DNA of 64,000 nt, taken from assembly GCA_023052935.1 (NCBI GenBank), contig CM041294.1, positions 87,714,616 to 87,778,615 of the forward strand. The letters are read 5' to 3'. Made by a program: the position numbers and the translations under genes. The notes below the pieces were generated by a model, which searched no databases, was not told where the DNA came from, and saw only the letters and a list, made by a program, of their open reading frames with translations. Source of the stretch: Piezodorus guildinii (taxonomy: Eukaryota > Arthropoda > Insecta > Hemiptera > Pentatomidae). Of the stretch, positions 52,795 through 64,000 are shown piece by piece (within the stretch, counting starts at the first letter, position 1; each line of letters opens with the position of its first letter).

Positions 52795-53664
52795 TCTGGC
52801 GCGCGCAACACATGACTTTCACTTCTCTCCATTGTTAAAATCGATTTGAGAATTTTAAAGTACAGTTAAAGATACAAATAAATTGTTAAAGAATTAATTA
52901 TTTTGAGTTTCAATTTAAAATGTGTTTTATTAAATAATCTATTCTATTTTTATCTACAACAATCAGTTAGTTTTATGGGGTTTTCATCACTCTCCATTAA
53001 CCTTTAAAATAAAGTGAATTTGATAATATTTTTTCTAAACTCTTTAGCTTTCCAACGGAATACTTTACATCTATAATTACTATTCGTGTATTCAAAAACA
53101 CAAGAATTGCATAAAAAAATATGTTCTCACTTTTCTCCTTCAGTAGTTTATGAAATTCGCTCAGCTTGCATATTTACTTGTGCTAATAAGATGTAGTAGC
53201 AAATATTTTGAAATCTACAAAATTAAAGGTACTTTAGATAAAGAAAATTTAAAATATAAGGATTTAAGCCCTGTCATACTGTTTCAATCAGAATTAAACC
53301 TACGTGATATTAAAGACCATTAAATTTTACATCGATAAGGGAGTTAGAGCAGTTTTTGAAAAAAATCGTAAAAAGGTGCAAAATGCATGGTACAGAGTAT
53401 ATCTTCCGGTCAGCTGATTTTGATGAAAAAGTTTCTGTAATATCTCTGACGTATAGTTGCCTTAAATATGAAATTTATGTTTCATAGGACTATTAGTTTT
53501 CGCCCGGGTGTTACCACACACACACACACACACACACAGCTTTTTGCGGGACTTAGTTATATGGACCTAAAACGTGTATTTCCGTTGAAAATTGCAATTC
53601 GAAAATTTTCACGATCGCTATACTTTTCCTAACTATATATTCCATATATAGGTAAGTGAAAGTA
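52795..53664 (+). mobile_element. Family H, near full-length copy 7 (870 bp), long-hairpin variant
   Basis: Starts TCTGGCGCGCGCAACACATG; ends CTATATATTCCATATATAGG then TAAGTGAAAGTA, where the usual palindrome is replaced by a longer one with TATAT arms around TTCC. CA tract at 53515-53538. Confidence 0.92.
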
Positions 53665-54664
53665 AAAATTTATATTATATAACCTTTGTAGACTTACCGT
53701 TTACGATATTGTTTTATTAGAAGATTATTTCAATAATCCCCCCGTCCGTCTGCACTCTCGTTTTCTCTCTGACTGGGTAAAGTAGTAGATTATAGATATA
53801 ATATCTATCTTCTGTTTCGTTTACCAGTCAGAGGGACATACTATAGCCAAATTTGTTTAGGCTTTGCTCTATAATTTCCTCTTTCATAATGATTATTCAA
53901 AATAACATACCATCACTATCTAGATTGACAACCGATGTATAATACACGATCTGGAAAAATCAGAACCGACGATTAGCTATCAAACCTAAACCTGTGAGAG
54001 CCCTCCTATATCTCCTAGACCTGCTAGAACCCTGACCAATTAATAAGACACCTATCTATGCTCCCATGACAGATGTAAATTGGAACGTCAGATACTACAA
54101 GCTAAGCCCCTTCACATCTCTATCGGCTATCTCTCGGCATCTTCGGGAGATCTCCCTGCTACGAGCTTGTTAACTCATCGGACGGCGATATATTATACTA
54201 TGTATATGTTATGTACAGGCATACCACAACCATGAGCTTGCTCTTTTAGAATGCCTTGACTCCGTGTCATTCATTCATACCTTGATTATAGCCCATGAGA
54301 GGTCTAATTTTCGTTCTGCATTATATATTTTCGCAAAAGATTGAAAGTATAAAAGAGGAAAATACGACTTAAGTATTTCTTGCTGAATTGGACAAAGCAG
54401 ATCATCGATATGTCTAATTATAATCAACTGTTTTTATCAGTTATGGAGAAATTGAGTTTGCGGACGGACAGGCGAATTGATAAAGTATGTAAAGTAAGAA
54501 ATATATATGAATCATTTTTTTTTTTAATCTTTATTTATCATGATCTATAGCTGTCACTTTTCCGCGACAATAAGCAGATGCGCTGTATATATATTGTACT
54601 GGCATGTCAGGCATGAGGGAGGTCAGTGCCCAGCGGCACCTTCTCCTAACGTAAGAACCTTAAG
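53665..54664. other. Unassigned
   Basis: No repeat family of this window and no gene recognised; 53930-54190 is GC-richer. A T run at 54517-54527. Confidence 0.4.
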
Positions 54665-55815
54665 TTTTAAACAAGGAGATCTCTTAACCAGCTCCTTTTC
54701 AGCCTTCTTCTGGTGAGTTTTGGCATGTCCGTTGTCGCCATGTTTTGAATGAGGATGTTGTAATGTCCGTTAAGTTTGTCATGGAATCTCTTGTATGAAG
54801 TATAAATGTAGTCTTGAACAGTAGATATGTGTAGCTCTGTATGTAAAGTTTTGTTATTGATGTACCAGGGTGGGCGTGTTATTAGTATCAACGTTTTCGA
54901 TTGAAAGGTCTGTATTTTTTTAATTTGAGTCTTTTTAGCGGTTCCGAAAATTTGAGATGCATTTTTCCATAATGGTTTCAAAAGGTAGGTATAAGTATTC
55001 AGTCGTTGTCTAATTTCCAGCGTGGATCGTTTAAGAAAAATAGAGTACACTAGTTTTAATCTCCTGTTTATGCACAAACGTTTCTGTTTCACGTGTGGGC
55101 CCCAAGTAATTAACAGTGTTAGTCTGTGGAATGGGTTCATCATTCATGTAAACTGGAAGACAGCTATCGTGTCTGAGAGTTAAGGTAATGAGTTAAGATT
55201 TATTTACATTGTTAAGTTTTATCTTCCATTGTTTAAAATGGTCCTGTAGCTGTAGTAAGTAATGTTGGAGAGTCATTGAAGACTGTGTGGTATCTGCGTG
55301 TCTAGTAATAAAAGCTGTGTCGTCAGCGTAAGTTGCTAGTATTGTTTTTTGCCAGATTGGTATATCATATGTGTATATTATGTATAGTAACGGTGAAAGA
55401 AATTGAGCTTAGAGGGAGAGATTAGAAATTGAGCCCTGAGGGACAACCGGCCTTGATTGGTAGGATAGAAGAGACCACTGAGCCCTGCCGGACAGAAACA
55501 AATAGGATAGAAAGGAAAGAACTATGAGGTACTAAGTAGAAGGAAGAAAAAATCTGAGTTTGTAAAGTAGGCCACAGTGCCAGACCCTGTCAAATGCCCG
55601 AGCCACATCCAGGAATACACCAGTAGCATATAGTCGTTTTTCTAATGCGACTGAAATATAATCTGTGGTTCTGTGTAATATTGTATGGTAGAGTGTTGTG
55701 ATCGGAATCCAAATTGATGTTGGGGTAATATTTGTTTGTCAGTATGTCGATTTAACGCTTGTAAAGTAGTTCTTCGAAAATTGTAGAGCATACTGAAAAT
55801 AAATTGATGGGTACT
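54665..55815 (-). pseudogene. Second jockey-type LINE family, RT remnant
   Basis: From the right: QHQFGFRSQHST-type block, RLYATGVFLDVARAFDRVWH with the first catalytic aspartate, ATYADDTAFITRHADTTQSS with the second, QWKIKLN, and the last frame (55143-54667) with LLKPLWKNASQIFGTAKKTQ, FQSKTLILITRPPWYINNKT and the terminal RRLKRSWLRDLL. Several frameshifts. The sequence differs clearly from the jockey family at 7.2 kb, so it is a separate, older lineage. Confidence 0.85.
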
Positions 55816-55816
55816 A

Positions 55817-56100
55817 TACATAAATTGATAACGGGAATTTGGTTTCCGCTAACTCCTTCTAACCTACTGGACGGATTTGGATACGGTTTTCACCGACATT
55901 CAGGGCATTTTTTCCGGAGTAAAATTAAGTAAGATTCATTACAATTTATTTTTTCTATAAAAGCGAAAAATAAATTTTCGATGACCAAGTAATAAAAAAG
56001 TTATTCTTGAAATATAAGCAGCAACATAGACGTATAATATACCGTTGGAAAGAGCAAGATTTCAGAAAAGTTATAACGCAATAAAATAAGTAATGGAATT
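55817..56100 (+). repeat. Helitron-like 5' part, same family as 28960-29290
   Basis: TAAATTGATAACGGGAATTT, CTCCTTCTAACCTACTGGAC, GGATACGGTTTTCACCGACA and GACGTATAATATACCGTTGG in the same order as at 28961-29190. The 3' end is missing. Confidence 0.65.
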
Positions 56101-56831
56101 TAATAGATAGATGTTATGAGCGCATGAAGTTATGCACTAATGTTACTTGTGATGTTGTGGATTAGGGTGGTTATGGTGATTCATGGTGATCGTACAGGTT
56201 ATACACTTCATACAGTATTCAAGGTTTTAGAAAAAGAAATATTTTGTACCAAATCTAACATAAAAGGAGAGTCGTTAGTATTTTGTATAAAGATAAGAAA
56301 AAGTAAACAGACAAAATGCATCCAAATAATCAACATTAAAAAAAAAAGAAGGTTGTTTTCATCGCTAGCTATATATAAAAGCATAAAAGCGTAATAGGGG
56401 AAATTAAACAAGGAAGACGCGACGCATCAGGCAGTCACTGAACGACTTGCATAATGCTCGACGCACCGGGTGGAAAATATTACTAAATTATATCTCTATG
56501 GACCATTTGTAGTCTTCTGGTTCGTTAGCAGTAATTACTTTATACACAGTCTTATCAGTGAATGATAAGAGAGAGTTTCCCGAAGGATCAGCTACCCACT
56601 TATCTAGGTGAACCCTAACAAGTTAGTTAATGCCTAATATACTTTTTTGTATTTTTTTTTAATGAGGGCAAGATATCTAGAAAGGTCACTGGGATCTTCT
56701 TTTTCTGTGTCGTCCTAGTTTTTTGTTTATTCATAGATATTTTTAAAATGAGGAACATGAAAAATCAGGATGAGAAAGAAAGTGGAAACTAATGTGTTTT
56801 ATCCCCAATCGACAATGAATTATCGGGTTTC
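56101..56831. other. Unassigned
   Basis: Short frames around 56140-56410 on both strands show no recognisable protein. Confidence 0.4.
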
Positions 56832-57421
56832 TGTTTTTACTTTCACTTAAATATATATTTAAAAAAATCTTGTGCGCGCAACACACAACTTTAAATTCCA
56901 TTGTTGAAATTAATTTAAGAGTTTTTAAATACCCTTAGAGATGAAATTAAAGAATTTCGTAAAGTTTTGATAGAAACATGTGTTTTATTAAATAATCTAT
57001 TATATTTTTATCTACAACAATCAGTTAGTTTCATTAGCTTTTCATCACTTTTATAGTTCTGTGTATTAGATAATATTTTTTTTTTAATCTTTAGCTTTCC
57101 TATGTTACTATTCTTGACTTAAAAAAACACAGAAATTGAATTAAAAAATATGTTTGCACTTTTCTCCTTTAATTGTTTATCAAATTCGCTCAAGTTGCAT
57201 ATTTTGACGTTATTTATCAATGTAACAAGATGTGCCTAATTTTTTTAAAGCTACATAATTAAAGGTACTTCAGAGAAATAAAATTTAAAATATCGGCATT
57301 TAAGTTCTTTCTGACTATTTCATTCAAAATGAAACCAACATCATATTAAAGCCCATTTAATTTTACATTCATATAGCGAGTTGAATCAAAATCTTTCGAG
57401 TCGTTTTTGAGAAAATCTAGA
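56832..57421 (+). mobile_element. Family H, 5' part, cut by a SINE
   Basis: A stray reversed terminus (TTTTTACTTTCACTTAA) is followed by the start TCTTGTGCGCGCAACACACA at 56869 and landmarks up to GTCGTTTTTGAGAAAATCTA, where the sequence changes to the SINE. The outer GACTTTCACTTACC is partly deleted. Confidence 0.85.
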
Positions 57422-57605
57422 GATCTTTAACGAGTACCAGACATCGCACATTTTCAGGACCTCCTTTTTACGTCCTTTCCAAAGGACGGCATAACTATTG
57501 ACTTTCTTACTCCCATCCAAAAATCCTAGAGCCACCAGCAGGTTCCAACCCTTGACTTTAGGCATATAGGGCTGTTATGCTAGCCACTACACCAGAGGTG
57601 ACCTA
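57422..57605 (-). repeat. SINE family S inserted in family H
   Basis: GATCTTTAACGAGTACCAGA, TTTCCAAAGGACGGCATAAC, GCAGGTTCCAACCCTTGA (B-box reversed) and TGCTAGCCACTACACCAGAG then GTGACC. The 3' third is missing. Confidence 0.88.
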
Positions 57606-58694
57606 TAGGGAAATTACTGTGACCATGAGGATATTTTCTTCCGAATTTTTTATTTCTTCAACCATTTTTTCAAAAAACATCATTAGTTTAGATAAAATTA
57701 GTAAAATGGTTTTTAGTGCCAGATTTTTATTTACATAGTCTAACAATGGTTAAACGCTGTTTTTTTTTTTAAAAACGTTCCCACTATTTAATTGATTTAC
57801 CACAATGTGTTGATTAGACTACTTAATATTTTAACCTGTTTAGCTATATTCCTAATATTTTGCTTCTACAGACTACATTTTTTTACCTTATTTTTATAAA
57901 ATAGTAAAGATATAATACACAAAACACTCTATCTGAGTAAATGGTACTGTATAATTAATACAGAAAAGCCATAAAATATAATACAAATTTATATACGAAT
58001 TGTATTTCTAACAAAATTAATGTAACTAAAGAAAATCGAATATAAACTTTCTGAAAATAAGGAGAACACTCAAGGGCATATTTGTAATTCTGATTTATTT
58101 GCTAATATATTTTTATGCTTATATATTTTAAAATAATTATTTAACTTTTACTATCACTTATTTGTATTTTTTGCATTTCGACAAATGTACTTAACCGTTT
58201 ATGAAAGACGTCTAGAGAAAAAAAATATGATCCAAAAAAAAAATCCATGTATCCTTTTACCAAAATTATTCACAGACAATTCTCTACTTTTCGGTTAAGA
58301 CTTTGTTCTAAAATTAGGTTTGATGGTAAAAGTACTGACGAAATGTAAACGTAAGACGCAATGACCTTTCTAATTCAGTTATTTTTATCATAATTATCTA
58401 AATTAGTGTGATTGTAAAGAGATTAAAAAGTGTTTGTATATTTTTTAGTATCTGTATGGTATTAAATAATAATTTAGAAGACTAGTTATTTTAGGAGATT
58501 AGTTATTTTATATTATTTAATTGAAATAGGCTTTTAACAGAAAATTAAAAATGAAACTTTTAAGCCTCATCAAAGGTCACCGATGATGCAAAAGCATTTT
58601 ATATTAACTTAAAAATTGTTAAAACGAGATTTAAAAGTTTTGGGTATTTTTATTACATATAAATCTTGCTGAATGTTGTCAAATACAACGTACT
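57606..58694. other. Unassigned AT-rich stretch
   Basis: No gene or repeat recognised. Confidence 0.4.
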
Positions 58695-59360
58695 AATTTT
58701 TAAGTGCCAACTAGGAACGCGCATACTAGACTTAAACGACAAGAATTTAACCAACGATTTGCCCAAGTATACACTATTAAAAACATTTTTTTAATTTACA
58801 AGACAGTAGTGAAACATATCTGGACCTATTGACCTGAACTTTGGGAGAAAGCCAAATTTTCGTACATCAAAAGCATTCAATCCTTTCAATCCAAAGTCCT
58901 CAGAACATTAGTTTAATGCTCCTTATTATGTCACCAACCATACCTTACACCACGACCGAAATATTCCATTTATTTAGGACCAAACTCTATCAGAACCCTT
59001 TCTATCATCCCAATCCGCTAGTTCAATTCAGTTCCACAGACACATCCTTACCACCTCTCTAGAAGGTTGAAACGGCTGTGGCCCCGAGACCTCCTATAAT
59101 CATGTATATTGGAGTTCTAGCATTGGCTAGATTCTCCACTCAAGTGCTGTATGTTTAAGAATTGTATATAGGTATGAGTGACTTATAGACTTAGTACATA
59201 TTTTTGTTGATTCTTTATTGTATATATTTTTTTTGTATCATTATTTAAAATTTTTTTTGTTTTGTATATATTGTATGGATGGTGTACTTGGTCACTATCA
59301 TAAATTAATAATAGATTGCAATAGCACTCAATAAAAATTGTTTGATAATGAAAAAAATAA
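58695..59360 (+). pseudogene. Decayed jockey-type LINE 3' end
   Basis: ACAAGACAGTAGTGAAACAT (IYKTVVKHIWTY), TTCAATCCAAAGTCCTCAGA (FQSKVLRT), CTCCTTATTATGTCACCAAC, AAGGTTGAAACGGCTGTGGC (RLKRLWPRDLL) and the 3' UTR ending CACTCAATAAAAATTG. Same family as 7203-8382; several frameshifts. Confidence 0.85.
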
Positions 59361-59876
59361 ATTTTTGTTTGCACTTGTACAGCAACTTGAAATCCAGTTA
59401 TATGGTTGACAAATTAAATGCCAAAAAAGTAAGTGAGAAACAAGAATTTCCAAATTAATAACTCTTAGTAGGTAAAACTAAAAAGCTGTAAGAGTGCTTT
59501 TTTTCTTCTTTTTTTTCTAGTACATCCAAAAACCAGAAATAAATAAATCAGTCTCTTATTCCAACACGACACCTGATGTGTCAGGTGTTTCACTACTGGC
59601 AGAAAACTAAACGCATTAGCAAACGTTGAAACACATACACAAAATCAGTGATCATAGTTCGAGCATGCGCAGAAATGTAATTAGGAAATGAGAGATGGGA
59701 ATAACTTCATTATGCAATTTTATTTAAACTGTATACTGAAATTTTTTCTTATCGTAATGTATACCTTCTTCGAGTTGCCGAATAATCAAAAACGCCAACA
59801 TAAAATTCTCAATAAAAAAAATCTAAGTACATTGTTGATTGTCTTCCAACTTTCATCTTGTAATATTTAAAAAATA
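59361..59876. other. Unassigned, with a small hairpin
   Basis: ACACCTGATGTGTCAGGTGT at 59569-59588 is a perfect 8-bp hairpin with a TGTG loop; GCATGCGCAG at about 59663 resembles an NRF-1 half site. Neither proves a regulatory role. Confidence 0.3.
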
Positions 59877-60758
59877 TCTGGCAACACACGACTTCAACAT
59901 ACCTCCGTTTTTAAAATCGATTAAAGGATTTTCAAATACAGTTTGAGATAAAAATCAATGAAACCATTAAAGAAATAATTAAATTGAATTTATACAGAAA
60001 CATGTGTTTTATTAAAAAATGTATTATATTGTTATATAAAATAATCAGTTTTATCGGCTTTTCATCACTCTCTATTAACTTTTAAAAGCTTGTGTATAAG
60101 ATAATATTTTTTCTCAAATCTTTAGCTTTCAAACGGTATATCATACATATATATTATGTTGTTATGTTCAAATACAAAAAATTGCATTAAAAAAATATTT
60201 TTTCAGCTTTTTCCTTTAGTTGGGTCTCGAATTCATTCAATTTCTATATTTACCTGCTTTTCATCAGTGGTAAGAAGATAATATAGTTATTTTTATAGAA
60301 TCAACAAAATTAATAGGTACTTTAGTAGAAGAAAATTTAAATTATCGACATTTAAGCCCTATCAGACTATTTTAATCAGAATGAAACCTATATGATATTA
60401 AAGCCGATTGAATTTTACATCGATATAGCGAGTTTAATCAAAATCGTTGGAACCGTTTTTGAGAAAATCGTAAAAAGGTGCAAAATGCATGGTATAAAGT
60501 GGCTCTTCTAGTAAGCTGATTTTGATGAAAAAGATTTTGTAACATCTCGGGCGTATAGTTGTCTTAAATGTGAAATTTCAGTTTCATAGGACTTTTTTTT
60601 TTTGGCCGGGAGTTACCACACACACACAAAAACCTTTTTGCGGGATTTGGTTATTTGGACTCAGGGGACCCTAAAACACGTATTTCCGTTGAAAACTGGA
60701 ATTCGAAAATTTTAACGATCGCAATACTTTCCCTTACTATATATAGTAAGTGAAAGTA
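59877..60758 (+). mobile_element. Family H, near full-length copy 8 (882 bp)
   Basis: Starts TCTGGCAACACACGAC (the GTGCGG is deleted) and ends CTTACTATATATAGTAAG then TGAAAGTA. Landmarks complete; the CA tract is short (60615-60627). Confidence 0.93.
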
Positions 60759-61689
60759 AAAAGTTAACCTTGCATACTTGTAATAATGCTATGGTAACAT
60801 TATGTTTGATTTTGTAAAACTGTTTTTCTATATTACTAAATTCTGGAGGTGTATAGGTGATGTGTTGTTTATGAATTTTTAATTGCTTAATTTCAGTTTT
60901 AACGAAATTCTAAATGTTTCAGTAAATTACATTTCACTAAAGTCAACTCAGTATATTCTAAAAATAACTGAAATTTTCAAACGTATGATTAGGAGACTTG
61001 TTTGTTTTTTAAATGACATTGAATAACAGATTTCGACAAAAATAAATCACTTATGTCCAAATATTTAATTCGAAACAACTGTATATCTCTTTTGCGGTAA
61101 GGTTTTGCCAATTGCTTTAAAAAATAATCAAATTACATATACATTAATTTTTATTTAACTACAAGCAATGTAAGCATAAAATATATCTGAAAAGATTAAG
61201 GTATATCCTAAAATAATATACATTAGTGAGTGTTGTACTGTAAATATTTTTAAAAAATATGCATTTAAATGATACTATTAACGATTTATAACAAATAAAT
61301 TCATTAAAAAACGAGTCAGATAACATTTTCTTTGTTTTAAAACATATTGTAGGGAAATATCTCAAAATATTCAAATGGTAGATGTATACATAGCATTGAC
61401 TTACCCAGTTATTTCCTTCGGTGAGAATATAACGACGAATTTCAACAAAACATTCGTTTTTGAAAAAAGTTAAAACAATTATTTCATCTACAAAGCGTCA
61501 TATTGACAGTGTTTTATCTGTTAATAATTACAGTTCCACATATGTTAATCTGAAGTTTCATAATCGATAATTTTTTTATTAGAGTAGATTGGTGAAAAAT
61601 GATTTACTTACTTATTTTTTTAGTGGTTTGTAGATATATTCGACAAATTATTTTAATAAGGGTTGATGTTTACATTCAAGGTTTCGCAG
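60759..61689. other. Unassigned AT-rich stretch
   Basis: No gene or repeat recognised. Confidence 0.4.
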
Positions 61690-61890
61690 ACGATTTATTT
61701 GGGGAAGAAGTAAATTGAAAAAAGTTGGAGGGGAGGGTCAGCATTTTTTAGTTTATTATTTTCAATAATGAACCATTGTAATCGACCAACAAAAAATTAC
61801 CCCCTTCCATCAAAATTTGAGGGCTTACGTTTCAAGATACGAAGAGCCTGAGTAACAAAATAAATCCACATGTCCACCGTCTGGCATTTC
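61690..61890 (-). repeat. Dispersed GAAAATAATAAAC repeat
   Basis: On the minus strand: TCAAGGC-like CTTGAAACGTAAGCCCTCAA, TTTTTTGTTGGTCGATTACA, GAAAATAATAAACTAAAAAA; compare 6830-6945. Confidence 0.6.
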
Positions 61891-62283
61891 TCCGAAAGTA
61901 GTGGACCAATGTTTTTGAAATTCTCTACATAAATACTAGGGCATTCAAAGATGATCCCAACACCTAGATGTTGATATCAGATGGTTATTTTGAATATGCC
62001 GGCGGATTTAAAGTGATTTAATTTAATAACTTGATTCTTTTCTCTTTAATTCTTTTGATTGAATGAAGAGAAAGAAAAAATGTATTAGTGTTTTTAACCA
62101 AAAAAAAAAATAAAATAAAACGGGAATAATAATAAAAATGAAAAGAAAATAACAAAATTTTACGAATAAATACATCTATAACTCAGTTATTTTTGAAGAT
62201 AGGGAAAAATATGTAAAGAGTAAGAGATTCAGTAAAGCATGATAAAAAAAAAAAAACAATTGATCTATATATTTATCACAAAT
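61891..62283. other. Unassigned AT-rich stretch
   Basis: Several short A runs; nothing recognised. Confidence 0.35.
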
Positions 62284-62296
62284 TATGATAGAATTA

Positions 62297-62557
62297 TTGT
62301 GGATGTAATTAGTTGACCGTTGAGAATTATTGGAAGGAATTAGTCCGGGTGGCGGTCATTAAATGAAACAACTAAATAGTTTCAACTATTTTATTGTTTG
62401 CCAACGTTTCGACCCTCTTCTTTTTCATTTTTCATTCTCCCACCATGCGCCCTGATGATGACCCACAAAGGGGGTCGAAACGTTGGCAAACAATAAAATA
62501 GTTGAAACTATTTAGTTGTTTCATTTAATGACCGCCACCCGGACTAATTTCTTCCAA
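62297..62557 (+). mobile_element. Family P foldback copy with 13-bp target duplication
   Basis: Flanked by TATGATAGAATTA at 62284-62296 and 62558-62570. Inside, 62328-62415 and 62472-62559 are inverted repeats of 88 bp with one mismatch around a 56-nt loop. The right arm carries CTGATGA (62452), a GACCC/GGGTC stem and GAAA (62477-62480). The element starts with the same 30 bp (TGTGGATGTAATTAGTTGAC) as the copy at 11023. Confidence 0.85.
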
Positions 62558-62679
62558 TATGATAGAATTAATTCCATTGAAACTCGGTTATTATTGAAGA
62601 TTAAAAATTAATTAAGATTGCAAATTAGCAGCTTTAAACAGTTATACCCTTTCATAGTTATTAGGAAATCATAAACCAC

Positions 62680-63650
62680 TACAAGGATATTTTGCAGCGT
62701 TTTTTTTCTCCAATGAGTAAAAATATATATCAATTTGAAAATTATTGGCGTGTTTTGAATTAAAAACATTCTCTAAGCACACATTTATTTTTATTCTAAA
62801 TATTTTTTAAAAAATCTTATATGATCATAAATTCTAAAAAATTTATAGCAGAGGAGGCTTTTTCCCTCGCACGCCCATTAATGATAAAAAAAAAATGTTT
62901 CAGATTTATATACCAAATACAATGTCTCTAAAGTACAAATAAATTTAGCGAAATGTATGCACTTGAAAAAAATAAAATCATTTCAATCAGAATATTTAAG
63001 ACTTATAGCTGAAACTCCATCGTATATAAATAACAAAGCACTGCATATAAAAACAAATAAATAAATAAAATTCGCTTCTTACACTGAACATTGGTATTTA
63101 CAAAAACGCCATCTCGAAATATAGCATTCTCATTGATATTTTAAACTCAAAATTACCATCGATTCAGAAAATCGATTAATGTTATACATCCATCACTCAA
63201 TCATTTATGAAGACCAAGATATAACATAAAATCAATTATTGAAGAAGTTGATGTTTAGAATTTTGTTGAAATCAGTTTTTTTTTTTGTTTTTTTTCCAAA
63301 CAATGACTAAATATATATATAAATTGGAAAATTATTGACATCTTTAGAATTAAAATCATATTTTAAGCACACATTTCTTTTTCGTAATTTACCAAATTTT
63401 TATGGGAGATGTTACCTTCCCATTGACTTTCACTAAATACGTTCAAGTTCACATAAACCATTAATAATAAAATAAATTTTCCATTTTTACTAAATCATGT
63501 TTTTGTTTTCTTTTTTAAATTAGAATTTCGCCAACGTTTCGAAAGTGCAAATGAAGTATGTTTCAGCAAAAAAAGAAATAGAATTATAACAAACGACCAT
63601 TTCAATCAGAATATCTTAGACTTATAGCCGCAGCTTCATGATATATAGCA
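62680..63650. repeat. Diverged direct duplication, ~600 bp period
   Basis: 62700-62790 (TGAGTAAAAATATATATCAA, TGAAAATTATTGGCGTG, AAGCACACATTTATTTTT) resembles 63290-63385 (TGACTAAATATATATATAAA, GGAAAATTATTGACATC, AAGCACACATTTCTTTTTCG), and 62978-63030 (ATTTCAATCAGAATATTTAA) resembles 63598-63640 (ATTTCAATCAGAATATCTTA). Confidence 0.6.
63520..63565 (-). repeat. Family P fragment
   Basis: TTTCGCCAACGTTTCGAAAG matches the GAAA side of the hammerhead-like core on the minus strand; the CTGATGA side is eroded (CTTCAT). Confidence 0.4.
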
Positions 63651-63651
63651 T

Positions 63652-63850
63652 TTCCAAGTCAAATTCAACCTTTTCCAAGTCAAATTCAACCTTTTCCAAG
63701 TCAAATTTAACCTTTTCCAAGTCAAATACAACCTTTTCCAAGTCAAATTCAACCTTTTCCAAGTCAAATTCAACCTTTTCCAAGTCAAATTCAACCTTTT
63801 CCATGTCAAATTCAACCTTTTTCATTTCAAATTCAACCTTTTTCGATTTC
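63652..63850. repeat. 21-bp minisatellite, about nine units
   Basis: Unit TTTTCCAAGTCAAATTCAAC plus C, repeated with few substitutions; the last two units drift to TTTTCATTTCAAATTCAACC. The period is a multiple of three and the unit has no stop on either strand, so both strands stay open (minus frame repeats F-D-L-E-K-V-E, plus frame S-N-S-T-F-S-K). Confidence 0.95.
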
Positions 63851-64000
63851 AATAAAATAATAAAAATCAAATTAACATGATTTTATGGTTATTTTAATTA
63901 CACATGCTGTTTCTAACCCTTGTGGCTTGTTAAATGTTCCCAAGGGCCTCTTTACATATAATTAGCCATGATTATAATAATAAGTATAACCAATACTTTA

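Noticed and set aside
63652..63850. CRISPR array
   Set aside because: Units are head-to-tail 21-mers without spacers, in a eukaryotic context.

Overview
This is a 64 kb piece of a large, AT-rich, transposon-loaded eukaryotic nuclear genome, almost certainly an insect. The basis is the mix of mariner, jockey-type, RTE-type and CR1/L2-type elements, Helitrons and a tRNA-derived SINE, plus one spliced cellular gene with GT-AG introns. A hemipteran-like insect is my best guess, from the general look of the jockey and PHD-finger ORF1 proteins, but this is inference only. There are no operons, bacterial genes, CRISPR arrays or intact viral genes.

The only cellular gene I can support lies on the minus strand at 24407-17316. 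It has three coding exons (24402-24205, 20654-20418, 17438-17316), all joined in phase 0, giving a 185-residue protein with two degenerate EF-hand loops. Its first coding exon has an acceptor just 5 bp before the ATG, so a 5' UTR exon lies upstream. GC-rich islands at 25.3-25.6 kb (two ATGGC cores) and 28.25-28.42 kb (perfect TGACGTCA) are candidate upstream exons or promoters. Both introns are packed with repeats.

Layout: 0-2.6 kb, an RTE-type retrotransposon ORF (open at the left edge) inserted in an internally deleted mariner; 2.6-7 kb, repeat copies and a tandem duplication; 7-10.2 kb, jockey copies in both orientations inside hammerhead-like inverted arms; 10.3-16.5 kb, tandem repeats, SINEs and family H; 17.3-24.4 kb, the EF-hand gene; 25.9-27.4 kb, a jockey copy split by a Helitron; 28.4-34.2 kb, SINEs, a second Helitron, a 177-bp-arm palindrome and family H arrays; 34.6-40.3 kb, a jockey 3' end and a nearly complete CR1/L2-type element with a single in-frame stop in ORF2; 41.5-42 kb, a small TIR-bounded element with a gag-like ORF; 42-53.7 kb, dense family H, SINEs and RTE fragments; 54.7-55.8 kb, another jockey-type RT remnant; 56-64 kb, family H, SINE, jockey and foldback elements, ending in a 21-bp minisatellite.

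Two home-grown names are used. Family H is a ~0.86-0.94 kb non-coding repeat that starts TCTGGTGCGGGCAACACACG, carries a CA microsatellite near three quarters of its length and ends in a palindrome CTTACTATATATAGTAAG followed by TGAAAGTA; eight near-full copies and about twenty fragments fill roughly a fifth to a quarter of the window. Family P is a short retroposed element with hammerhead-like boxes (CTGATGA, complementary stem, GAAA) and 13-bp target duplications. Whether either is already catalogued cannot be decided without a repeat-library search.
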